From Paguma larvata (Eukaryota > Chordata > Mammalia > Carnivora > Viverridae): a DNA stretch of 64,000 nucleotides. A program made the translations under genes and the position numbers. The stretch spans positions 78,155,312-78,219,311 of the forward strand of contig CM057826.1 of assembly GCA_030068075.1 (NCBI GenBank). The letters run 5' to 3'. Shown here piece after piece: positions 48,751-60,880 of the stretch. Under the pieces are notes generated by a model, which saw only the letters and a list, made by a program, of their open reading frames with translations, was not told where the DNA came from and made no database searches. Each line of letters begins with the position of its first letter. The stretch's first letter is position 1.

Positions 48751-49635
48751 AAATACTGTAATTATAAAAATTTTCTTACAATATTTTACTCCTGATTCAA
48801 AAGAGTGAGCATTTACTATGCGCTCAACATCGTATGTTTTTCACCCTTGTGTTCTATTGCAGTTTGCCAAGAACACAAAGTGGAATCTCTCTCTTCCTTG
48901 GAAGCCTGGCTTTTTTTCTCCCATCAAATAGCAGCGCTACCACAACTTCTAGTAGAAGCTTCTTGTGTAGGCAGAGAACAGCCAACAGGGGGCTTAGCCA
49001 TCAGGCTCCCTACCTTGGTCATGCCTAGGGGAACTAAAGCAGTTCCTTTTCTCACAGATTTAAGGTCCATCCTAACAGAGTTATTCTCTTCTGGGTGGAG
49101 TCCAGTCTTGCTCCAACTCGCTGTGTCCCTAACGGCTTGTTATGAAGCCTCCTTCAGCAAGTGTTTCTGGGAACTTCAGTTGGGGCTCAGCAGTGGTGCC
49201 TGCTGGTTCTGGGGCTGGGTTAAGGGGCGAAGAGGTAGGTGGCAGCCACCATCTCCTCTAGACTGCCTGGGAGAGTGCCATCTTGCCAGTCCTCAGAGGA
49301 TCTTTGGGATTTCTGATTCAAGGAACATGCCAAGAAGTGGGTATAGAGATAATTACTACACACTAAGCATTTCTAGGAACTTTCTGGGGATGTTAGCAAA
49401 TATGAAAGTGGTTTAGATTACATGGGTTGTAAGGAAGTGTCAGAATACACAGCTAAAAATGGGTTCAATAAGAAGGCCATTTTAAATCTCACTTAATGGG
49501 GGAATTTTGAGGTTTTGGGATCAGTTTGGCAGCTTTCCAAAGTCTTGGAGGATGAAGATGATCCTCATTTTTCCTTTCTGGACCATCAGCATGTCACCGA
49601 AGTCTTCTCTCATGTCACAGGATGTTCCAATTATC
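48751..49635. other. Intron with a long unassigned open frame
   Basis: Plus-strand frame open from 48805 (GTG) to 49416, 203 codons; its first ATG is at 49021. The translation is rich in Leu, Ser and Cys and resembles no family I know. Discussed as a finding. Confidence 0.3.
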
Positions 49636-49890
49636 TCGTGTTTCTAAATGTGTCATATGCAGATGTGGTCTAACCTCTTGGAGGCCGATGCAGGGCATGG
49701 ATGGAGCAAAGGAATTCTGACATGAGTACAACATCACTTTGGCATCTGCATTCATTTGCGTGTGTGTGCGTGTATGTGTGTGTGTATGTGATTTTTTAGG
49801 AGGGAAATAATGGTGTCTCTCTGGATCTCCCTTTTTACCATGGAGGAAAATTTTTCCCATGATCATCAAGTAGGCTGCTTTTTAGATCTT
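49636..49890 (+). repeat. Dispersed repeat, copy 2 (unclassified), with (TG) tract
   Basis: 'tatgcagatgtggtctaacctcttggaggccgatgcagggcatggatggagcaaaggaattctgacatgag' style text parallels copy 1 at 47.64 kb. An imperfect (tg)n run at 49757-49790 interrupts it. Confidence 0.55.
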
Positions 49891-50530
49891 TCGGTCAGAA
49901 ATGGATTGCATGCCAACCTTTTATCCAGTTATCGGCCCAGACTATATATAGTTTCAATCTAGAGCAATCACAATTGGCCTCCTAGGAATAGGCACTTTGA
50001 TACTCAACAGTCACATAGGAAATAAAGGACATAACATAAAAGGAAGATGGCCAGCTGTTAACTGTTTTTTCCAAGACCTGAAAAGAGAAATTGACTTAAA
50101 ACACATGAAACAGAATTTAGAACGCCTCTAAAGGAAGAACGTGCAGACAAGAAAGCGGTATTATGCTCTGGATCATATAGGTGACAGTGTGCATATTTAC
50201 TCATTAAAGATTTCCTGAAAGTAGAATGAATGAATTTTGAGTAGAACATAGTTCAGCCTTGCTCGGAGGCTGGAAGATGAATTAAGTGACCTTAAGAGTT
50301 TTCTTCATCATGTTGATAAGGAGAAATGTCATTAACAAGGGATTAAGTAAGAACTGTGTTCAAATTATAAATCGATTTGGCCTCTCATGCTTTGAAAAAT
50401 AAGCTCAGAAGTGTAATTTGCTTCATTTTTGTGATCATATTCTGGTTCACTCAGTCTTATACTTTACTGTGTATGCAAATAAATTGGGAGCTTGTTAACT
50501 ACATAAATTATTGGGCATAGAGATGTTGAA
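49891..50530. other. Intron, nothing recognised
   Basis: Unassigned AT-rich DNA. Confidence 0.4.
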
Positions 50531-50544
50531 TCAGAAAGTGCATT

Positions 50545-50739
50545 AATTTTCTTTTTTTTAATGTTTATTTTTGAGCTGAACATGCAGCTGGGGGAGGGAC
50601 AGGAGAGGGAAACGGGATCTAAAGCAGGCTCCTTACTGTCAGTGTGCAGAGACCACTGTGGGGCTCTAACTCAGGGACTGTGAGATCATGACCTGAGCTG
50701 AAGTTGGTCGTTTAACCAACTGAGCCACCTAGGCACCTG
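50545..50739 (-). mobile_element. CAN-SINE
   Basis: Antisense copy, diverged body, head 'gagccacctaggcacc'. Flanks cagaaagtgcatt (50532) / cagaaagcgtatt (50740) are a target-site duplication with two mismatches. Confidence 0.92.
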
Positions 50740-50757
50740 CAGAAAGCGTATTTTCTA

Positions 50758-51440
50758 TTGCTTCATAGCCAGTTATCAAACTCAGGTACATAAAATAGAA
50801 TGTATTTACTATTTCACAATTCTGTTGTCAGAAGTAGCTTTTGGTGGGCTCAAGTGGGTTTTCCACTTAGAGTCTTATAAGGTGTCAGCTGGGCTGAGCT
50901 TTTAGCTGAAGACTCTGGGTAACTATCTGCCTTCAAGTTCTCTCCAATTGTTGGTCGAATTGACTTCCTTGTGGTTGCAGGGCTGAGGCCCCTTTATCTT
51001 GCCAGCTGTTGACAGAGGACCCCCCTCAGCCCCTAAAGACCGCTCTCAGTCCTTGCCACATGGCCCCCTCCATCTCAATCACAGAAAAACTCTCTCCTAT
51101 CTTATCCCTCTCATGTTTCTTTTTCTTTTAGAAACATTTTTATTTAAGTAATCTCTACCCCCAACATGGGACTTAAACCTACAACCCCAAGATCAAGCAT
51201 TGCATGCTCTTCTGACTGAGGCAGACAGGTGCCCCTCTCACATTTCAATCTCCGTGACTTGCTCTTCTGCAAGTAGCTAGAGAAACCATTTGCTCTTAAA
51301 GGGCTTGTGTGATTATCTTAAGCCTACTTGGGTAATTTCTCCAGTTCAATTGAATAGTAACTTTAATTACATGTGCAAAATTCCTTTTGCCGTGTAATGT
51401 TATTATGTGAGTAACACCAGGGGCTGGATATCATGAGGGG
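50758..51440 (+). repeat. MaLR-type LTR (MLT1-like), split by an old SINE
   Basis: 'tttactatttcacaattctgttgtcagaagtagc', 'aaggtgtcagctgggctgagc' and, near the end, 'aattacatgtgcaaaattccttttgccgtgtaatg' follow the order of mammalian MLT1-like LTRs. Sense orientation. Confidence 0.6.
51128..51236 (-). mobile_element. Old short CAN-SINE
   Basis: Short antisense variant: 'catgggacttaaacctacaaccccaagatcaagc' then 'ctgactgaggcagacaggtgcccc'. Lacks the long CT-rich arm, as older carnivore tRNA-Lys SINEs do. Confidence 0.8.
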
Positions 51441-51955
51441 ATACCTGAGCGTTCTGTCTGGTGTGGGATTCCTCTATCTGGATGTTTAGCAAACTCCTCG
51501 TCAGATTGTGTGGCAACTCACAGATTGAGTAAAGTGCTCTTGCTGAAACATGGCCACAGCTATTCTTGTGGATTAAATCAAACCCCTCAGAATTAGAAGT
51601 CTTAGAAAGAGAGGCAAAAAAAATGTGTATAAATGAAAAGTTAATGTGTTGATCCAATTTTGGGTCAAGTTGCTATTTTAATGTAAATGACAACTGATTA
51701 CTTACATTTCCAGGGTCTGGAGAATGTAGTAGTGGGTCAATGAAGTAGTAAGAACTGCCTATATTTTGAGTTCTGGGTTAGACTCTAAACCCTGCCCCCT
51801 GCAGGTCAGGAGGGTGTTGTTAGAAAATTGACTGGCTTATTTGGCACGTTTATATAAAGTAAACGCAAGGTATATGGTGGAAGTGTTTGAATTTGTAGTA
51901 AACACTGGGATTTTACCTAATAACTGTTTTGCTCCTTCTTGGCTGCAGAGAGGAT
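51441..51955. other. Intron, nothing recognised
   Basis: Unassigned. Confidence 0.4.
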
Positions 51956-51957
51956 AC

Positions 51958-52008
51958 TTTTTCTTTTCTTTTCCTCATTTCTTCTTCTTCTTTTTTTTTT
52001 TTTTTTTG
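51958..52008 (+). repeat. Pyrimidine tract ending in poly-T
   Basis: t/c-rich run closing in 17 or more Ts, directly at the 3' edge of the antisense L1 that follows; may include its A-tail. Confidence 0.85.
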
Positions 52009-54740
52009 CTTTTGTTGTTCTGGCTTCTTTCACTCAGCATGATTATTTGAAATTCGTTCAGGTTGCATGTATAGATCGTTCATCTCTTTTTATTGCCAAT
52101 AGTATTCTTTCGTATGGATATACAACAACATGTTTATTCATTCACTTGTTGATGGACGCTTAGGTTGTGTCCAGATTTTGGCTATCATAAATAAAGCTAC
52201 TGTGAACATTCAGATACACACCTTTGAATGGACACAGGCTTTCACTTCCCTTGGCCAAATACTTAGGAGTGGAATGGCTAGATTATATGGTAAGCATATG
52301 TTTAAAGAAACTATTTAACTGTTTTCCAAAATGGTTTTAACATTTCACACTCCCAGCAGCATGAGAGGGCGTATGAGTGCCAGTGGTCCTCATCAGTGGT
52401 CGGTACAGTCAGTTTTAAATGTGAGCTGCTCTAATAGGGACATAGTGGTATCTTGTGGTTTTAACTTGCATTTTTCTAAAGACTGATTATGTTGAGCATC
52501 CTTACGTCTGTGTATGTGCCATTCCTATATGTTTTTTGCTAAAGTGTCTGTTCACAGCTTTTGCCCACTTTTTAAATGTAAGATTTAAAAAATTATTATT
52601 GAGTTTTGAGCGTTCTTTAGGTGTTCTCGATTCAAGTCCTCGATCACAAACGTCATTTGCAAATATTGCCCTCTAGTAGTAGTTTGCCATTTCATTCTTT
52701 AAGCAATTTCTTTCAAAGAATGGAAGTTTTAATTTTGATGCAGTTCAACTTATCAATTAAAGAAAACCTTAATGTCAATGTCTTTATTGTTGCACCCAAG
52801 ACTTTGACTGTCACAAGTTCACAAAGATTTTATCTTACGTTTTAGTCTGGAGGTTTTATAGCTTACTCCATTTAGACCTATGATCTGATTCTAGTTAATT
52901 TTTGTATGTCTTTCAAGGCATGGATTGAAGCTCACTGTTTTGCGTATGGGTGTCCAGTTGTTACAGTACCATTCATTAGAAGATTATGCTTTCTTCACAG
53001 AATGAAGTACCTTTCCACCTTGAATAGTAGTCTTCCTCCTAAGTGTGGGCTATTTCTGGACTTACTATTTTAATCCATTGATCTTGCTATTTTATGTCAG
53101 TACCAAACTGTCTCAAGTACTATAGATCTGTGGAAATCTTGAAATCAGATAGTATTAGTCCTTTAAGTTTTTCTTCTTATTAAGGAGTTTTTCTTTTCCA
53201 ACTTGTTTTGTCTATTCTAAGTCATTTGCATTTCGATATGAATTTTAGATTCCGTTTGTCAATTTCTATTAAAAAATTTCCTGCTGGGACCAATTTGCAG
53301 AGAATTGGCTTCTTCTCAACATTAAGTCTTCTCTCACGTGAACACAATAGTTTGCCTCTCTATTTACTCAGATTTTTAATTTTTCTCCGTATAATAGCTG
53401 TCAGTATTAAAGTCCTGCTCATCTTTAACAGACTTATATCTAAATATTTCATAATTTTGAGACTGTTGTTTATAGTGTTTTAAAAAATTTTATTTTTCAA
53501 TATTTGTTGTTAGTATATGAAGATTACAATAGGTTTGTGTATAGCGATGTTGTATCCTGAAACCTTGCTGACTCTTAAATTAGGTCTAGTAGCTTTTTTG
53601 TAGATTCGTTGGCTTTTTTACATAGATGATTATGTTGTCTATGAATAAGGACAATTTTACTTCTTCCTTTCTATTCTAGACATCTTTTCTTTTCTTATTA
53701 TGCTAGCTTGAATGTCGAGCAAAATACTAACTAAAAGTGATGAGACTGACCATCATCCTTGTCTTATGCATAATCTTAGGAGGAAAGCATTTGGTGTCTC
53801 ATCATTATGATGTTAACCATAAGGATTTTTAGTGTTTTGTTTTGTTTTGGGCAATGCCCTTTATTATGTTGAGGGAATTTCTTTTTATTCTTAGTTTGGT
53901 GACAGTTTTTATCTGGAGTCAATGTTGGATTTTTGCCAAATGCTATCTCTGCATCTGTTGCAATTATAAAAAAAAAGGGAGGGAGTTCTTTTTGAGTTTG
54001 TCACTATAGTGATTACATTGATTGCTTTCTAAAAATGTTAAACCAATCTTGCATTTCTGGGGAAAACCCCACTATAATATTGATTTTTATATATTGTTGG
54101 ATTTTATATGTTAAAATTTTGTTTTAAACTTTGCATCTATGCTCATGACATTGTAGTTTTATTTTCTTGTTATCTTATTGTTTGGTTTGAGGGAGAAATG
54201 CTAGACTCTGGAATAGGTTGGGAAGTATTTCCTTTTCAATATTTTTAGGAAGAATTTGTGTAGAATTTATATTGTTTCTTCTTTAATGTTTTCTAGAATG
54301 CACCAGTGAAGCCATATGAGCCTTGAGTTTTTTTTGCTGTTGTTGTAAGGTTTTTTTTGTGTTTAATTTTTTTTTTCAAATTGAATTTATTTACTAGTTA
54401 TAGTGCCAGAATATTCTGGTTATCTATTTCTTCTTGAGTCAGCTTTAGTAGTTTGTGTCTTTCCAGGAAATTCAAGAAATTTGTCCCTTCTAAGTAGTTA
54501 GTTTTATAATTTAAAAAACAAAATTTTTAAGGAGGCTGCTGTCCAGCATGGAGCCCAACATGGGCCTTGAACTCAAGACCTGAGCCAAGATCAAGAGTCA
54601 GATGTTTAACTGACTGAGCTACCCAGACACCCCATAAGTTGTCAGCTTTGATTGGGATTGTCATTCACAATATTCATTCATTATCCTTGCAGTATATGTA
54701 GAATGTGCAATTATGTTACTGAAGGGTTGTAAATATCTAT
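52009..54740 (-). repeat. L1M-class LINE, 3' UTR and part of ORF2
   Basis: Longest L1 piece in the window, antisense. 'tttcactcagcatgattatttg', 'cacttgttgatggacgcttaggttgtgtcc' and 'ttgcatttttctaaagactgattatgttgagcatcc' are 3' UTR text; 'ctctggaataggttgggaagtatttcc' and 'gcaccagtgaagccatatgagcc' are reversed ORF2. Many stops; inactive. An old SINE interrupts it at 54.5 kb. Confidence 0.85.
54508..54634 (-). mobile_element. Old short CAN-SINE nested in L1
   Basis: Antisense 'agcatggagcccaacatgggccttgaactc' and head 'ctgactgagctacccagacacccc'; short body like the copy at 51.1 kb. Confidence 0.82.
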
Positions 54741-57120
54741 GTTTACTCATGTTATTCTGAAAGTAGATGTAAGCTTTATGAGACAAGGACAGACTTCTGT
54801 TACTTACAGCAATAATTGTGTTGGCTTCCATATCCTTAATATTTCCTCTCTCTTGAGAGATGAGAGTCAGAAGTCAGCCAGTATGTACTGGGGTTTGAAC
54901 TGTAGGTAAGGAACTGCAAAAATTTGAATCTGAGAACTTAGGTAAATATTGAACTTTACCCTTCTGAAAGAGAGAGAGGAAGAAACATAATTTTGTTCTT
55001 GTAAACAAATTCTCCTTGGAAAGAGGAAGGAAGGAACGTTTATAGCTTTGTGGTTGAGGGTAGATGCATGCCTTAAACTTTTTTGTACTTTTTACAATTT
55101 GATAAACCCTCTGTATACTTATTCTTGAAACAAAGACTTATTAATCGATAATGTTAGTATAAGAGAATAATCTAGTGATGAAGAATGGCATAAGGTATAT
55201 TATAAAATGTTATCCTTCCATTAGGCCCTCTGTCTTTGGAAAGGTAGATAGACATAGGACGTATCGCCAGATAGGAACTAATGTGATTCCTCAACATTTG
55301 CACAGATCTATAAGATGGTATAGATTATTTTTTATGCTTCCCATCAAGTTGCCTTTTAGCTGGTACTAAGTCTGTCTCAGATGGAAGTCTGATCTCTCCT
55401 TAGCTGTTCTCGTTTTCTTCTTTTCTGAATCCTGGAGCCTGATAAGATTCTCAGTTTTGTCCTTGGTTTCATCTTAAAAGCGATGAGTGGTTCTCTCAGC
55501 ACTCATAGAAAAATGTTTTAAGCCTTCAGTGTATACCTGACTAGAACATCTGTGCACATAACATGATTTTCCTTTACTAATATTAACAATCATTCAGAAC
55601 ATAACTTTAAGAGGTTCTGGCATTAAAAGAAAGCCACTATCTATCTGCTCTACCTGTGAGACGTGGGTATGAGGAGGAACAAAAAGAGCTAAGGAGAAAA
55701 GAAAATACAGTGATACCACCGTAAAATCATAGGCTATGCACATGAACCATGGGCAAACTCAAATCTAAGCTTGAATTTACCAGCTTCACCAAGATTTGAA
55801 CTGTCAGTTTCTTATTTTTTTCCTAAAACTGAAGAAATGCATCAAATCCTTCCCTTGAGACCCATAAGACTTAATGGGCTTGTCTGAGTCCATTTGCACG
55901 GGAGGCAAGAAAAGACTGGAGGGGATTTAGAGACCATTAATTCAGAGCCCCTTTCTTTACAGTATCTGATCTTTGCTGTGTTGGATAGCCTAAAATTCGG
56001 TCATATTTTATAATCCAGCATCTGTCTGAACTTGCATAGTCATTTTGTCAATTGCCTCAGAAAAATGAAGCATTCTTTTTTGATGACCTCATGTAGAAAA
56101 CAGACCTCAAATTAATTTTTTCTTTGCTTCAAATTCATCTTGAAATTCATAGAGTTTAAAATGAGATTGCTGTTTAAAATCAAGTTATTAGATTTTGGTG
56201 GATATTTGGAATGTGTTTGAAAACTTGCAATTTTTTCTTAACAATAAATATTTTCAAAATTCACAAGTGAAAAAAATTTCATATTTATAAACTTAACAGA
56301 ATTCTCTCTTGGAAGGTAGGGAAAGGAACCCTTAATAGGTGTTGAGTTTTAAGAAAAGGAGTGTTTTTGAGAGTGTGACAAATGGTGAGGGAGGGATTAG
56401 TTAACAGGGAGAACAACTATGGAAGGTGTTTACTGTGGACATAGGGGTCACTGACTGAAATCCACTCCAAGCAAGCAAAATCTTGCATTTGTCACACTGA
56501 AATTCTTAAGCTTTTTGTACTGATTTGATATTGTTCAGATGTGTTGGTATTTCTTTGGTGGACTAGATTATTTGTTTAGGCAGGAGGTGGTAAACTGAAA
56601 AGAGGGAGAGAGGTTCTCTTTCAATTGAACAACTATAAAAAATGACATAGCCGTGATACTCTACTCGAATATATACAACATACTTTCCTAAAGACAACAA
56701 TGAACACCAACACATCAATAAGAAATTTATCTCAGGTCCGGATGATGGTCTAGTAAAAGTGGTGGAGAGAAGAGGGAGGGCAAAAGGGGAGATGGAGTGA
56801 AGAAAAGATGGAGAGAAAAAGACCCATAGAGAAAAACAAAACAAAATCCCAGGAACAGAGAAAGGCAGACTTAGGGGAGAGAGAGGGAACCCGGAGGAAG
56901 GAAGTGAAGGCAGCAGCAAGCACTGTGGAGTCTCAGTGGAATCTAAAGTGGAAGTGAAAGCGTAAAGCCTTCTCACTTGAACTTGGAGTATTTATTACTC
57001 TTGGAAATGTTAAGAGCTAATTAATAGCACAGGACAAATATATATATATTCATTTGTTCCGGGGTTATTGAAGTTTATTCATACCTGTTGGCAGCTAATC
57101 TCCTCTGGAGCTGGTACCTT
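54741..57120. other. Intron, nothing recognised
   Basis: A GA-rich stretch sits at 56755-56940; its antisense frame (137 codons, 56563-56976) is a by-product of that composition. Rest unassigned. Confidence 0.45.
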
Positions 57121-57137
57121 AAAATCCCTTGTATGCT

Positions 57138-57338
57138 GGGGCACCTAGGTGGCTCAGTCGGTTAAACGTCTGACTCTTGATTTTGGCTCAGGTCATGATT
57201 TCACGGTTTGTGAGATTGAGCTCCCATGTCAGGGTGTGTGTTGACAGCGTGGAGCCTGCTTGGGCTTCTATGTCTCCCTCTCTCTCTGCCCCTCTCTTGC
57301 TAATGCTCTCTCTCAAATTAATAAACTTAAAAAAAATT
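57138..57338 (+). mobile_element. CAN-SINE
   Basis: Sense copy 'ggggcacctaggtggctcag' to 'ttaataaacttaaaaaaaa'. 11-bp target-site duplication ccttgtatgct at 57127-57137 and 57339-57349. Confidence 0.96.
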
Positions 57339-57349
57339 CCTTGTATGCT

Positions 57350-57758
57350 CTCATATCTCAGGTCAGTGGCCATCGCTACCTTATCTGGAGTTACCCAGTG
57401 TGTTCTAAGAATTATTTTCAGCAGGAAGTCAGTTGAATGATTGCAACATCTCAAATAGCTATACTCTGACACTCACATCAGGTAGTAAATAAATGACCTT
57501 TTAACTGCCATGTTTTTGTGAGTCTGTTTGAATAGTAGCAAATAAATAAGCTGTCAGAATAGTAGGCTGAGTTTGTAGCAAAGGCAGAAGGCAGAAGCTG
57601 CATTAGTCTACTGCTCTGAGACACCATGAGTTGTTTTTGCACATTTATCTGAGAAAGGAGGACAAAGTTCTTTTCATAAGCTAAAAAATCTCTGTAGTTG
57701 ACTGGTTTCATTTCCAGATTTTAATTTATATTGTCTTTCTAGCCAAAGTCTTTTATTT
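57350..57758. other. Intron, nothing recognised
   Basis: Unassigned. Confidence 0.4.
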
Positions 57759-57978
57759 TTTAAAAAAACTTTTAACGTTTATTTATTTTTGAGGGACAGA
57801 GAGAGACAGAGCATGAGTGGGAGAGGGGCAGAGAGAGAGGGATACACAGAATCTGAAGCAGACTCCAGGCTCTGAGCTGTCAGCACAGAGCCCGACGTGG
57901 GGCTTGAACTCATGAACAGTGAGATCATGACCTGAGCCGAAGTCTGACGCTTAACCAACTGAGCCACCCAGGCACCCC
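57759..57978 (-). mobile_element. CAN-SINE
   Basis: Full antisense copy with a near-consensus body ('gagcccgacgtggggcttgaac') and head 'gagccacccaggcacccc'. Target-site duplication not clear. Confidence 0.93.
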
Positions 57979-59505
57979 TACTGCCTTTGAATACCTAGTG
58001 CCCTGGTGCATTGAAGCCTTTTAATGAGTCCACTGCCATTTAGAAGCATGTCCTGCTGCATGTTTCATTTATATATAGCAAAGAGGAAGCTGAAGAAGTA
58101 ATTGCATGTCTTCTCCATTGAAAAGTTAAAGACTGAATGCTTTTCTCCTTAAATGTTTGAATAGAGGAGGTGATCGGGAAGAGGGCACATGACCGGGGTT
58201 TTGCAGAGGCAATTCACATACCAGATATACGTCCTCAGATGATGCCACTAAACTTCCACCCAATTCAGAGAGTCCGTTTTTACAAATTGGCCGTTTGATG
58301 GAGTCTTGTCTGTATTTGTGATAATTATAAAGCGGTGGTTCTCTATTTTATCAGAAAATGCCCTTTTTTATAATAAGTAATTTGTAATGACTCATTTAAT
58401 AAGTTAAAATGTATAGTTTCAAAAGATCGAGATGCTCCAACTCTATTATAAAGGAGAAATAAGAGAAAAGCAATTTATAGTAAATATATACTAATATCTA
58501 AATACTTCATCACAACTGTCTTGTTACCTCCCAATGTACCCTAGGGAGCGATGCTACCTTCTTTAAATTTGGAACCCTTGTAATAAAGTAGTATTTCTCA
58601 GAACTATGCCTTTCTTGGTTTGTTTTTGGTATTTTTACTTTTGTTGTCATTTTTATCATTATATTTCCTTGTAAGTGCTAGAAAATGAGTATAGGAGTAG
58701 GAACAACTGAGTGTATGCCATCTCCTCTTCAGAATTATTTCAGCCATGGCATTCCGGACATCGATGACTTACCTGACATATGCACCCTTCATATGCTATT
58801 TAGACCAAAGTCATGCATTTCTGTATCATTAAATTGTCAGTTTCTTCTGAGGCCATGTGAAATTATGTCAGTCCAAACATTTGTAATGATGACATAGGGT
58901 ATTTATGATGTATCTAGATTTATTACCTCATGGCATTTTATAACCAATACATTTTCAGAAAAAGAATTTCTATTTTTTCTGCTAAAATATCACTGATTAA
59001 CAGAATACAAAGCCTCCTCAAAGATACCTTTGAGAAAAGGCAATATTGTTATGATATTTATTGAAATAAATGACCTAGAATATCAGAAATCTTGCCCACA
59101 GTATATATGAAGTTACAATATTTTATTAGGAAATTAAATTTATATTAATGCTTTAAACAGTAAATTTAAAAAAATCAAGATTAGGTAACTTCAGTCCTTT
59201 AATCTAGTAGGAAATTCAGCAGAAGATATGTACTTGATAAACAAAACTTAAAAGTTGAGTTGAAAAGTTAGGGCCATGCATTTAAAGGAGAAGGAAATCA
59301 TACTCTTGGGGATGTAATTAATTTTAGAATGTAAATATATTAAGCTGTCATATCAAAATAAAATGATAGTTTAAATATTGCCGTGAATAAGTTTTTTTGC
59401 TTTTGAAATACTACAGATCCTATGACAAACTATTAAATATTCTATATTCTATATAGTTCATCCTTTGGCCAACTACCATTAGTGTGACTTATCTGTAGAG
59501 ACTGT
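57979..59505. other. AT-rich intron, nothing recognised
   Basis: No frame or named repeat. Confidence 0.45.
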
Positions 59506-59509
59506 ATGA

Positions 59510-59755
59510 CAGGAGGTTAAAAGTGTGCCCTCTGGAGGTCTGAATCCCAGGTCTTACCACTTACTAGCAGTGTTCTAATTCTAAATTAGAATTTAGGTAA
59601 GTCACTAACTTCTTCGGCCAACGAAATAGGTATAATAACAGTAACTATCTCTCATGAAGGTGTTGTGGGGATTAAATGGGTTAATGTGGGTAAAGCACTA
59701 ACAGCCATGTCTGGCATGCAGTAACACCAGGTATGGGTCAGTTACAATTATCACG
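59510..59755 (+). repeat. MIR SINE, near full length
   Basis: 'gtctgaatcccaggtcttaccacttactagcagtg' through 'ggttaatgtgggtaaagcactaac' to 'tctggcatgcagtaacacc', in sense MIR order. A ~20-base tandem 'aattctaaattagaattta' interrupts it near 59577. Confidence 0.85.
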
Positions 59756-60454
59756 TGTGAGTGAGGACCGTGACCTTTCAGTTATCTATGTGTGGATTAT
59801 GCATATCTATCTCTAGATAATTATCCCCACGTCTTTGAAGGAGTAGGCACAGACCCCTATTTTTCTCAGAAAAGCTGGTAGGATGTTGGGAAGGTAGGAC
59901 CAGAAAGGAAGCAAGACCAGCAAGGCTGTGGTATCAAGCAAAGTGTCAGAGGAATAACTGGCTTAGTCTTACAGAGGGCCATAGAGACAAAACAGACTAC
60001 TCCCTGGAGGTTCAGAGCAGAGCAGACCGTACTCCTCCATCCTTTGGGCATTGGTTAAGTGTTACCACTGGGAAGACTTCAATTTCCAGGCACTTTTATC
60101 TCTGCTAAGGCGCCTGAGCAGGAAGGATTTTTGTTTGGGTTGTTGAAGATACTAGATACTGTTGTTTAAGGCCATACAAGGTATTAGGTTTCTGTTATTC
60201 ATAATGAGTGAGTTGACAATTTTCATTTTGCTTCGTAAGTGCCGGTCACTTCTGAAATGCCTGTGTGGTTTGCTTTTCAGATGAATTCTGAAAAAAGAAA
60301 AGAGCAGATGATAGCATTTAGTAGTTTAACATAAATACTCTGCTGAATTAGACAGCTTAGTTTCTCATAACATGCACAGGAATGTTCACCCCAGAGTTGA
60401 CAGCGGTGCCAAGAATCTTGCTTCACAAGTGAAGACTGGAAAGAAACTTACCTA
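59756..60454. other. Intron, nothing recognised
   Basis: Unassigned. Confidence 0.4.
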
Positions 60455-60650
60455 AACTAATATACTAGATACTGTGTGCTAAGCTCCTGAAAATGATACT
60501 TCATTTAATCCTTATCACATGCATGTGAGTTGGGTGTTATCCTAGTTTTAAGGCAAAGGAAATGGAAGTTTAGAGAGGTTAAAGCTTTATACCCAAACTT
60601 GCAGAGCTAGAATTAAATTTGAAGTCAAAGTCTGCACTGTTTGCTAGTTC
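60455..60650 (-). repeat. MIR SINE
   Basis: 'tactgtgtgctaagctcctgaaa', 'ttaatccttatcacatgcatgtgag', 'tggaagtttagagaggttaaagc' and 'gcagagctagaattaaatttgaagtc' are antisense MIR. Confidence 0.8.
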
Positions 60651-60771
60651 TGACACGACCGATAGCAGGAGAAAGCTTTATATCCTGATTTAAGTTGGCA
60701 TCTAGACACGCAGAATTTTCTGTCTTTGAACCATCATAGCTTTTTAGTGTTACTGAACCATGAGAGAGTAG

Positions 60772-60880
60772 GGAGTGTGTGTGTGTGTCTGTGTGTGCAC
60801 GTGGGACTGTGTGTGTATAAAAGAGAGAGACAGAGCTGAGAGACAAAGATACAGAGAGACAGACACACACACACGCACTG
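60772..60880 (+). repeat. Compound TG/GA/CA microsatellite
   Basis: (tg) tract 60775-60817, (ga)/(aca) middle, then (ac) run 60863-60874. The TG and CA parts are mutually complementary and could pair. Confidence 0.9.

Noticed and set aside
52130..53483. Plus-strand frames of 60-90 codons in the 52-53.5 kb region
   Set aside because: They are read against the direction of an antisense L1 and have no independent support.
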